From NCBI GenBank assembly GCA_024275215.1, contig JAJRZO010000331.1, forward strand, positions 1-14,020: a stretch of 14,020 nucleotides of DNA, given 5' to 3'. A program made the position numbers and the translations under genes. This document shows positions 1 through 6,639 of the stretch, one piece after another (position 1 is the stretch's first letter; the number at the start of each line of letters is the position of its first letter). The notes under the pieces were generated by a model. It had not been told where the DNA came from and ran no database searches. It saw only the letters and a program-made list of their open reading frames with translations. This DNA comes from Candidatus Zixiibacteriota bacterium (lineage in GTDB: Bacteria > Zixibacteria > MSB-5A5 > JAABVY01 > JAHJOQ01).

Positions 1-425
1 TAGAAAGATCCGCCGATTGGCGTGGACATGTCAGCCATGATAATCACCATAGGTTGAATCTCGCCGGAAGCAATAAGTCGATCAGCGGTCAGGGCAATCT
101 GATTGTACATGAATGACGCCCCGTCATCACTTAAAGCCATGAAATCGTGGAGCAGATAAAGCGCCGGAAACTTGGGTCCTTCACCCGGAGGATCCAATAC
201 ATAGCCGGGAGGTGTATAAATGACAATGTTTCTGCTCCGATAGTTGGTCCAGTTCAAAGGATCACCGGCATTCAACTCATCAGTGTTGAATTGTCTGACA
301 TAATTCGTAATCACCAAACCGTGAGGAAAATCACTCGGGTCGGCTGGGTTGTCCCTGTCCCCACAAGCGGCCAGCAGAACAACCATAGCCAACAGTACCG
401 AAATAATCGCTATTCTATTTGCCAT
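1..425 (-). CDS. Putative esterase-family lipoprotein, N-terminal part (runs off the left edge)
   Basis: Seen: 141 complete codons from an ATG at 425-423 remain open to the window edge. A strong SD (GGGGAG) lies just upstream. The N-terminus MANRIAIISVLLAMVVLLAAC is a lipoprotein signal with lipobox LLAA|C, so Cys21 would be lipidated. The mature part carries a beta-strand NIVIYTPPGY (66-75), then FPALYLLHDF (86-95) and MVIIMADM (126-133). These resemble the first strands and oxyanion region of the esterase D / putative esterase alpha-beta hydrolase family; the usual HG after the second strand is HD here. The nucleophile elbow (GxSxG) would lie beyond the edge, so activity cannot be judged. 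It starts 12 bp after the FadL-like gene stops, which implies one operon. An Asp right after CG (CGD) does not sit at +2, so outer-membrane sorting is plausible. The family call is by motif resemblance only. Confidence 0.75.
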   Translation of the reverse strand, partial: MANRIAIISVLLAMVVLLAACGDRDNPADPSDFPHGLVITNYVRQFNTDELNAGDPLNWTNYRSRNIVIYTPPGYVLDPPGEGPKFPALYLLHDFMALSDDGASFMYNQIALTADRLIASGEIQPMVIIMADMSTPIGGSF

Positions 426-437
426 GTCTCTCCCCTG

Positions 438-1901
438 CTAAAACCGTATTGTAAATGAAAACATCGTATTGAATGCTTTGTTATTGTATGTGCCTGAAAG
501 ATTATCCCAGACGCCATCACCATTCGTATCCACAAGTTTATCGACATTACGCTCCGGCATAGCAACATATTCAACTGTTGCAGACAATTCGTAATTCTCG
601 ATAAAGTAGCTAAGCCCGCCCGCCAGATGATGTCTGTCACCGGTGTCGGTCAAAAGCGGAGTACCGGTAATATCCGGAACGGGACTTTGGTCGAAACTAT
701 AGCCTCCGCGTAGCCTGAACTGGTCCATAGCCAGTGTCTCGAAACCGAAACTCAGGCGAATAGAATTGTCCCAGTTGTTCTGAATAACAGATGTCTTTTG
801 CATAGCTTTCTGAATTGTCGGCCAGTCGTCAAGTCTCATCGGTCCTGTAGAATCCTTCACTATGAGTTCGATGTCATTGTAGTCAGACCACATGGTATAG
901 GCAAAATCAGCAGAGAGAGTAACATTATCCGATGGCTTGTAAGCGATTCCAAACCCAAACTCGGATGGAACTACGACATCGGCTTCAAGTTTCTGCGTCT
1001 GGATTATTGTTCCGCCGGAGAAGACCTGTGCGATATTGAGCGAGTCATCAGGGTCTTCTATATTATCAGCAATATCTCTGTTGTCCGGGGCATAGAACGC
1101 ATCAAGACCGTCTCCCTTGATAGTTACTGTTGACTTGGAAAAATAGCTGCCTCCGATGGAAAGGTCATCGCTGACATCATACAGGACGCCGACATTGACG
1201 CCAAAACCGAGACCATGAGCGTTTATCATTGATGAAGTCGGAAAATAGTCGTATGGTCTGGCGTTCAGCGGTTCATCCAAATCCGAAGGTATAAGATAAA
1301 TGCCTTCAGTGTACAAATCCACGCGACGGAGCGATACTCCGATGCCGACATTCAGTCTGTCATCAGAAAACGATTTTGCGATTGCTGAGTGAAATTCGAC
1401 AACATCGTAATTATTTCGATAATCGGTAATCGGCAGTAATCCCTGATCCTGATTGTAGCCATACGGGAATCGATAAAGATCCCAGCGCAGGTTTTCATCG
1501 TAAGTTTGATAAGCGGCAAATGCAGCGGTCAGCGGCAGGCCGAAAGGCGCCACTGTTATACCGGCTGCGCTTGGAAAATTGACCGTGAAATCATCCGGGT
1601 AACGTTCACCGGAAGGAAACCCGAACGAATAACCATCGATGGTAACATTGGGATCATAGCTCGGCCTGTAGCTGTCGAGGCCGAGAGAGAAATTCAATTG
1701 TGACTGTTCTATTCGCGCAAGACCGGCGGGGTTGTAATATACCGCACTCCAGTCATCCGCTACAGCCCGGAAAGCCCCTGCCATAGATCTGGCGCGGGAC
1801 CCCACTCCTGTCACAGAATACCCTCCGGCATAGACTTCCGAAACCAGGAGCATGGCTGCCAAGATCACAAGAGAGATCCTCAGAGCACGTTTTGAAGCCA
1901 T
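438..1901 (-). CDS. Outer-membrane transport protein, FadL/TodX (OmpP1) family
   Basis: Seen: 487 residues. The signal peptide (1-25) ends VYA|GG. The mature N-terminus has the family hallmark AVYYNPAGLA around Asn57-Pro58-Ala59, after a Gly-rich segment that would form the plug or hatch. The remainder alternates polar and hydrophobic residues as in a beta-barrel, and the chain ends FSFTIRF with a terminal Phe, a typical BAM signal. Length fits FadL/TodX proteins (about 420-490). A DTNGDGVWDN loop near residue 465 looks like a Ca2+-binding turn. Known: the family moves long-chain fatty acids or hydrophobic aromatics across the outer membrane; PorV-like members in this superphylum serve other roles. 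The ligand cannot be read from sequence. The start is supported by GGAGAAGAGA just before ATG. The esterase lipoprotein follows in the same transcript, so uptake and hydrolysis of an ester or lipid is possible (inference). Confidence 0.88.
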   Translation of the reverse strand: MASKRALRISLVILAAMLLVSEVYAGGYSVTGVGSRARSMAGAFRAVADDWSAVYYNPAGLARIEQSQLNFSLGLDSYRPSYDPNVTIDGYSFGFPSGERYPDDFTVNFPSAAGITVAPFGLPLTAAFAAYQTYDENLRWDLYRFPYGYNQDQGLLPITDYRNNYDVVEFHSAIAKSFSDDRLNVGIGVSLRRVDLYTEGIYLIPSDLDEPLNARPYDYFPTSSMINAHGLGFGVNVGVLYDVSDDLSIGGSYFSKSTVTIKGDGLDAFYAPDNRDIADNIEDPDDSLNIAQVFSGGTIIQTQKLEADVVVPSEFGFGIAYKPSDNVTLSADFAYTMWSDYNDIELIVKDSTGPMRLDDWPTIQKAMQKTSVIQNNWDNSIRLSFGFETLAMDQFRLRGGYSFDQSPVPDITGTPLLTDTGDRHHLAGGLSYFIENYELSATVEYVAMPERNVDKLVDTNGDGVWDNLSGTYNNKAFNTMFSFTIRF

Positions 1902-2016
1902 TCTCTTCTCCGTTAGTAATGTTAATGAAATAATTCTCCTCCGATCGACATCATTCTGCTAACCTCTTGACGCAGAACTATGCAAGACGTCAAATGGCGC
2001 AATATAAAAGCGAAAA

Positions 2017-2043
2017 CTTATACGGACGCCCCTCGTTTGTCAA
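2017..2043 (-). promoter_or_regulatory. Candidate sigma70-type promoter for the FadL-like/esterase operon
   Basis: On the minus strand TTGACA (2043-2038) and TATAAG (2022-2017) are separated by 15 bp. This gives a leader of about 110 nt before the ATG at 1901. The -35 is a perfect match and the -10 is 5/6, but the spacer is at the short limit. Confidence 0.45.
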
Positions 2044-2136
2044 CCCCTTTTTGGGACGAACATATATGGACCTGATAGTGAGTGTCTCGTTGTTTCAAGC
2101 GGTTGGCATTTCAGGGAAGTGGAAACTCTTATTCAT

Positions 2137-2203
2137 GTCATTGCGAAAGCCGGCATCCGGTCTTCAAGGCTGGTACTGGATGCCGGATCAAGTCCGGCAT
2201 GAC
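2137..2203. repeat. REPIN-like paired-hairpin element
   Basis: Seen: the 67-bp segment begins GTCAT and ends ATGAC, with CCGGCATCC near the left end (2150-2158) answered by GGATGCCGG (2178-2186) and a further CCGGCATGAC at the right end. It can fold as two nested hairpins. This layout and the CCGGCAT/GTCAT words are typical of REP-doublet repeats scattered in many bacterial genomes. Genome copy number is unknown from one window. Confidence 0.6.
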
Positions 2204-2270
2204 AAGCAGTACGTATTTACTCGTTTTTTGTACCGCTCACCTCCATGAAAACTCATTGATGTTTTTCTGT

Positions 2271-2302
2271 GTGCCGTCAGGAAAGGATTCCTGACGGCGC
2301 AC
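2271..2302. repeat. CAGGA hairpin repeat, copy 1
   Basis: Perfect 10-bp stem CCGTCAGGAA (2274-2283) and TTCCTGACGG (2288-2297) with loop AGGA; flanking GTG and CGCAC extend the pairing with a bulge. The reverse complement of 2274-2302 recurs exactly at 6285-6313. Confidence 0.75.
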
Positions 2303-2325
2303 TGAAACGGCGTACAACGGTACTC

Positions 2326-2340
2326 AAGGATTCCTGACGG
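2326..2340. repeat. Partial tandem copy of the CAGGA repeat
   Basis: AAGGATTCCTGACGG is identical to 2283-2297, 43 bp downstream, and lacks the left arm of the hairpin. It is followed by TGTAC where the full copy has CGCAC, so it looks like a decayed or half copy. Confidence 0.6.
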
Positions 2341-2418
2341 TGTACAAGATCATGAGGATACAACAATTTACACATTTGTACGGACATTATTCGGGGGAAG
2401 TCCAATCCAAATCATTCG

Positions 2419-2446
2419 TTGACAAAGTTGTTTTATTGCTTATACT
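2419..2446 (+). promoter_or_regulatory. Strong sigma70-type promoter of the C25 peptidase gene
   Basis: TTGACA (2419-2424, perfect) and TATACT (2441-2446, 5/6) are spaced by 16 bp in an AT-rich tract. Predicted transcription start is near 2453, leaving a leader of about 140 nt before the gene. Confidence 0.6.
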
Positions 2447-2593
2447 TACAAAACAGACAGAATATACTCACCGTGAACACGGATAATATCGAGTTATGAT
2501 TTGGGATTTGTCGAATTTCTGTGTTTCACATAGAGGTTTTGCATCAAAATGACGAATCTGAATATGTGATTCTCAAATGAGAGGTAAATGATA

Positions 2594-5500
2594 ATGCAAC
2601 TAATGGATTACTTCAACCAACCAAACGCCGCGCAGTCGCGCACTCTCCTGCTCACTGTAATTCTCATCGCGGTCATGGCAGTTTTTACAGGTTCCGCGCT
2701 TGCCGATCAAGTGAGCTACACAATCGATTTCTCGAAATCTGATCTGTCATTCTCGAAAACAGCAGACTACGATGTCGTAAAGCTCGCGGACGGCGACTAT
2801 CTTTCAGAAACAGGCAAGCCGTTCCTGCCATCGAAAACAATCAGAATTGCCCTGCCTTCCGGTTTCGCAGTTCAGTCATTGGAGTATGAATCCATTTCTG
2901 AAACGCAACTCTCCGGATCATTCAACATACTTCCTGCGCAACCTCCTCTCAGGATTGGCCAGTCTCTTGAGGATGTTGAATTTATTCAGCCGGATCAGAT
3001 GATATACTCATCGAGCACGCTATATCCGTCAGTGCTGGCGGAGCTTGTCGGACAATCCGATCTCGCGGGTCAGTCCTACGCAGTCGTTCGCGTTTTTCCT
3101 GTTCAGTATTCTCCGACCGCGCATGAACTAATTTTTCATCAATCAATCAAGATAACTGTTTACGGAACAGGTGGATATATTTGTGGCGATTATATGCCGA
3201 ACAATATCTCAAAATCGAGCCGTGAGAAATACGAGAGTATTGTCAAAAGCCTCGCAGTGAATCCCAACGATGCCATCACTCGCACATCAGGATACAAGTC
3301 TGCGTCATCACTGCCTCCGGGCGGTCCGTTCGATCATGTTCTGATAACATCAGCATCGATTGCATCCTACTGGGAGCCGCTTGTCGAATGGCATAATATG
3401 AAAGGAATCAGAGATACTATCATCACGACCTCGTTCATATACTCCAATTATACCGGCAATAACAACCAGGAGAAAATCCGCAATTTCATAATTGATGCTC
3501 ATGACAACTGGGGAACTGCTTACATAATGCTTGGAGGCGAGAACGCAAATATTCCTTTCAAAAACGGTTACTTCGAGAATGAATTCGTTCCGGGTGATGA
3601 ATACTATGCCGACTTCGATGATGACTGGCAGCTCGAGGTTTTCCTTGGTCGTGTTACGGCTGACAATGCAACCCAGATAAACAGATTCATCGACAAGGTT
3701 CTTAAATACGAACAGGATCCGGTCTTGTCAAATTATGCGCTGGATGCGACAATTGTCGGCATGGATCTTACGACTGAGATGGAAGCGCCATACTATACAC
3801 TAACTGCGGGCGAAGAACTCAAGGAGTATATAGACACTGAGTACATTCCATCGAGCTTCAATGTAACGAAAATCTACGACAGCTATACAGGCAATCACAA
3901 GAGCGATTTCATCGATGCTTTGAACAGCGGTCAGAATCTTGTCAATCATTGTGACCATTCCAACTACAGCGTTATGTGCGTAGGCGACCGTAATCATAAC
4001 TGGTGCATGTACAGTTCTGAGGTTGATAACTTGAATAACAACGGACAGATGTCTGTTATCTTTTCAATAGGCTGTCACGCAAACGAAATGGACTACAACG
4101 ACTGTATTGCCGAACATTTCGTGATTTACAATGACCTTCAGGCAGGTGTTGCATTTAATGGTAATACACGCAGTGGCTGGTTTTATGTCGGTGATCCGAT
4201 GTCGCTGTCATCGCAACTCGATATCTACTGGTGGCGGGCGATGTTTGCAGAAAACAAGTTCACCCTCGGTGAGATGCTGACATACTCAAAAAACAGTCTG
4301 CCACACTCTGGAATCTGGCAATATTGTCAGTGGACGCTCAATCTGCTCGGTGATCCTGCGATGGTGGTCTGGACTGACAATCCGAGAGTCCTGCAAGTCA
4401 GCCATCCATCCATGCTGCCGGTTGGCTCGTCGCTGTTTGACATCCATGTCGAAGACAATTCAGGTGATGCAATAGAAAACGCCCTTGTATGTCTCTGGAA
4501 AGAGGGTGAACTCTATGAAATCGCTTTCACTGACCAGTATGGAAACTTGACAATGACACCAGCACCTGTATCTGAAGGCGAGATGCATGTCACGGTTACC
4601 AAACATAATTTCGTACCGTATGTCGGTTCAGCCGAAGCTACAACACAGAATCTTCCTCCTCAATGCCAAACGCCTGGCGACACGATGATAAATATCTGCC
4701 AGCTTGAGGAAGTCTGCATACCTGTCGGCTGTTATGATCCCAACGGTAATCTTTCGGCAGGCCCGACACTCATTTCGGGTCCCGGTACTCTGTCGAATGG
4801 ATTCTGGTGCTATACCCCGACTGGTGATGAAGTTGTCACTGTTACTATTCAATGCGAAGATTCAGGCGGTCTGACATGCGAGACTACTTTCGATGTGCAT
4901 TTCAATCCGAATGATGCTCCGGTGTGCGATCCTCCCGACGATATTACAATTGTGCAGTGCGCCCCCGAAGAAATTATCGTTCCGCTTGGCATCACAGATC
5001 AGGATGCCAATATCGAAACAACTGAAATTCTCTCGGGACCGGGTTATGTTATCCACGGTAACTGGATGTACACGCCTGACGAAGGTCATGATACGCTGGA
5101 TGTTCTTATAAGAACTACCGATGTTTGTGGCGAATACTGTGAGGAAAGTTTCAGAGTGATCACCAATGTGAACTATTCGCCTGTCTGCGAGTTTCCGAAT
5201 GATTCGGTGATTGTTCAGTGCACTCCCGAACAGGTCAGTCTTCCGATTGTGGTTTATGATCCGGATGGTCCTGCTCCCCAGTGCGAAAAGATTATCGGTC
5301 CGGGAGAACTGATCGGCAACAACTGGGTATATACGCCGTCAGGTGATGAGACTGTATATATCACTATCAGATGCACTGACACTTGCGGTGTTTACTGTGA
5401 CGATCAGTTCGATATTACATTCGACACGAACGACCCGCCATCATCCAATGGCACGAGCGAGATGACATTCGTAATGTGTGACTTGTCCGAACAGTCAGTG

Positions 5501-6151
5501 CCGATACCTGCAAACGACCCAAACAACAATATCGTCGACTGGGATATAATTCAGGGGCCGGGCAGCGTATCTGATGGTTACTGGCATTACACGCCGTCAG
5601 GTGAGGATACCGTCGATCTCACGATCAGGTGCACCGATGAGTGCGGCGAATTCGCCGATGTCAGTTTCAGTGTTGCATTCGAGATGAATGTTCCTCCGGT
5701 TTGCGCGGAGATCAATGATACTGTCGTAGTGATGGAAAGTCCACGGGAGATCAAAATCCCGTGCGGTGCAAACGATGCAAACGGCAATTTCACGGGTTGC
5801 ACAGAGTCGCATGGTCGTGGATATGTGCAGGGTGACAGTTGGTATTACACACCATCCGGCCCTGAGACGCTTTCTGTCTCTATCCAGTGCAACGATGATT
5901 GCGGCGCAACCTGCCAGACTGATTTCACTGTTACTGTCGTGATGCTCCCATGCGGCGATACTAACAGCGACTCCGCAGTTGATATTGATGATGTCGTGTA
6001 TCTGATCAACTATATCTTCGGTGGCGGTCCCGCACCGGCATCCGAGGAGTTAGCCGATGTCGATTGCTCCGGCAATGTCGATATCGATGATGTCGTCTTC
6101 CTGATCAATTATATCTTCGGTGGTGGCCCCGCGCCATGTGCAGGATGTTAG
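2594..6151 (+). CDS. Secreted gingipain-family (C25) cysteine peptidase with five Ig-like repeats and a dockerin-like C-terminus
   Basis: Seen (1185 aa, counting from 2594): signal peptide 1-37 (SALA|DQ); a propeptide_C25-like region about 38-243 (for example DGDYLSETGKPFLPSKTI); the C25 catalytic domain about 246-590; and an Ig/carboxypeptidase-regulatory-like domain about 596-680. Five Cys-rich repeats of about 86 residues follow, starting near 688, 775, 863, 948 and 1034. The end (1120-1185) has two 33-residue dockerin-like units, DTNSDSAVDIDD and DVDCSGNVDIDD, each ending LINYIFGGGPAP. The probable catalytic dyad is His455 (NHCDHSN) and Cys494 (SIGCHANE), 39 apart compared with 33 in RgpB. 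Known: C25 enzymes are secreted endopeptidases; substrate specificity cannot be read here. No type IX secretion C-terminal domain is visible. Start: GAGGT at 2581-2585 sits 8 nt before ATG 2594 but only 2 nt before ATG 2588, so 2594 is preferred. It appears monocistronic. Confidence 0.9.
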   Translation: MQLMDYFNQPNAAQSRTLLLTVILIAVMAVFTGSALADQVSYTIDFSKSDLSFSKTADYDVVKLADGDYLSETGKPFLPSKTIRIALPSGFAVQSLEYESISETQLSGSFNILPAQPPLRIGQSLEDVEFIQPDQMIYSSSTLYPSVLAELVGQSDLAGQSYAVVRVFPVQYSPTAHELIFHQSIKITVYGTGGYICGDYMPNNISKSSREKYESIVKSLAVNPNDAITRTSGYKSASSLPPGGPFDHVLITSASIASYWEPLVEWHNMKGIRDTIITTSFIYSNYTGNNNQEKIRNFIIDAHDNWGTAYIMLGGENANIPFKNGYFENEFVPGDEYYADFDDDWQLEVFLGRVTADNATQINRFIDKVLKYEQDPVLSNYALDATIVGMDLTTEMEAPYYTLTAGEELKEYIDTEYIPSSFNVTKIYDSYTGNHKSDFIDALNSGQNLVNHCDHSNYSVMCVGDRNHNWCMYSSEVDNLNNNGQMSVIFSIGCHANEMDYNDCIAEHFVIYNDLQAGVAFNGNTRSGWFYVGDPMSLSSQLDIYWWRAMFAENKFTLGEMLTYSKNSLPHSGIWQYCQWTLNLLGDPAMVVWTDNPRVLQVSHPSMLPVGSSLFDIHVEDNSGDAIENALVCLWKEGELYEIAFTDQYGNLTMTPAPVSEGEMHVTVTKHNFVPYVGSAEATTQNLPPQCQTPGDTMINICQLEEVCIPVGCYDPNGNLSAGPTLISGPGTLSNGFWCYTPTGDEVVTVTIQCEDSGGLTCETTFDVHFNPNDAPVCDPPDDITIVQCAPEEIIVPLGITDQDANIETTEILSGPGYVIHGNWMYTPDEGHDTLDVLIRTTDVCGEYCEESFRVITNVNYSPVCEFPNDSVIVQCTPEQVSLPIVVYDPDGPAPQCEKIIGPGELIGNNWVYTPSGDETVYITIRCTDTCGVYCDDQFDITFDTNDPPSSNGTSEMTFVMCDLSEQSVPIPANDPNNNIVDWDIIQGPGSVSDGYWHYTPSGEDTVDLTIRCTDECGEFADVSFSVAFEMNVPPVCAEINDTVVVMESPREIKIPCGANDANGNFTGCTESHGRGYVQGDSWYYTPSGPETLSVSIQCNDDCGATCQTDFTVTVVMLPCGDTNSDSAVDIDDVVYLINYIFGGGPAPASEELADVDCSGNVDIDDVVFLINYIFGGGPAPCAGC
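5979..6136 (+). repeat. Tandem dockerin-like units inside the peptidase gene
   Basis: Two near-identical coding units begin GATATTGATGATGTCGT (5981) and GATATCGATGATGTCGT (6080), exactly 99 nt apart. They encode VVYLINYIFGGGPAP and VVFLINYIFGGGPAP. Each is preceded by a Ca2+-loop-like acidic stretch: Asp/Asn/Asp at positions 1, 3, 5 and Asp at 12 in unit 1; Asp/Asp/Ser and Asp in unit 2. DNA identity is high, with differences mainly at third positions, so this is an internal duplication held by selection. Confidence 0.85.
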
Positions 6152-6193
6152 GTTTTGTTTTTATACGTTCCAACTCATTTCGCATGAGTGGGG

Positions 6194-6263
6194 CACTCCT
6201 GCGCAACATCCTATTCTGACAGTATCGCATTTCAATGGATCCCCGTCTTCACGGGGACGACAT
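6194..6263. repeat. REPIN-like element, diverged copy of 10212-10283
   Basis: Seen: CACTCCTGCGCAA (6194) aligns with CACTCCCGCGCAA (10212). The alignment continues through CGCATTTCAATGGAT/CGCATTCAATAGAT and the hairpin CCCCGTCTTCACGGGG/TCCCGCCTTCGCGGGA to GACAT at the right end. Lengths are 70 and 72 bp, in the same orientation. In this copy the left hairpin has decayed and the right one (stem 6 bp, loop CTTC) is intact. Confidence 0.65.
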
Positions 6264-6284
6264 AAAATGGTATTGCGTTTTTTC

Positions 6285-6313
6285 GTGCGCCGTCAGGAAT
6301 CCTTTCCTGACGG
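6285..6313. repeat. CAGGA hairpin repeat, copy 2 (inverted relative to copy 1)
   Basis: The sequence starts GTGCGCCGTCAGGAATCC and ends TTCCTGACGG at 6313. It is the exact reverse complement of 2274-2302 over 29 nt. Stem 10 bp, loop TCCT. It has no T-run, so it is not a canonical terminator. Confidence 0.75.
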
Positions 6314-6354
6314 TCCAGAGGAATAATAATGCGTAGTCGCAACCGGGCCGGTAG

Positions 6355-6412
6355 CCCACCCAAAATGTAATGTCGGGTGAGGATGAGCAGGGTGCTCCGC
6401 CCTTTGGGTGGG
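6355..6412. repeat. Long-range inverted repeat of 10-bp arms
   Basis: CCCACCCAAA (6355-6364) is perfectly complementary to TTTGGGTGGG (6403-6412) across 38 nt. The interior holds AGGGTGCTCCGCCCT, which can form a small inner hairpin. It could be another dispersed repeat or a structured RNA upstream of nhaA; the sequence alone does not decide. Confidence 0.5.
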
Positions 6413-6639
6413 TATAGCTTACGTACCGGTGTGATCTGATGCAAAAACACGGAATACATTCACAATCTTCTTGATCCGTTGAAAATAGTTGATTAGCTTC
6501 TCGCAGGGTTGGCATCATTAGTATCAGCCACTTTGTGAGTATTGAGAAACATCGTACCGTGGAGGTTTTGACCTGCTTAATTCCTGATGATGATATGGCG
6601 AATGATAATCTTGTATGACTAAGTTTTCAGGTAGGATTG

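Larger units (their letters stand above)
1902..2593. other. Divergent intergenic spacer, repeat-rich
   Basis: No credible gene lies here. The spacer separates two divergently transcribed operons and holds outward promoters (2017-2043 minus, 2419-2446 plus), a paired-hairpin element (2137-2203) and a CAGGA hairpin with a partial second copy (2271-2340). A 12-bp perfect palindrome CCGTGAACACGG at 2471-2482 would fall about 20 nt into the protease leader. Open frames across it are short and read through the repeats. Confidence 0.7.
6152..6639. other. Intergenic spacer between the peptidase and nhaA, repeat-rich
   Basis: No gene is supported. It contains the second paired-hairpin element (6194-6263), the second CAGGA hairpin (6285-6313) and a long inverted repeat (6355-6412). 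No T-tract terminator is evident after the peptidase stop. No convincing promoter for nhaA was found: the best -35-like word is TTGACC near 6568, without a good -10. The short frames reading through 6200-6460 are products of the repeats. Confidence 0.65.

Noticed and set aside
2271..2302. CAGGA hairpins (2271, 6285, 10484) and 10392-10412 as intrinsic terminators
   Set aside because: None is followed by a T-run on either strand, and they occur both upstream and downstream of genes, so a dispersed repeat explains them better.
6232..6518. Two overlapping minus-strand frames of 75 and 89 residues
   Set aside because: They read through the REPIN-like element and the 6355-6412 inverted repeat, with no signal, motif or SD. 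One ends VVPVKTGIH, again repeat-derived.
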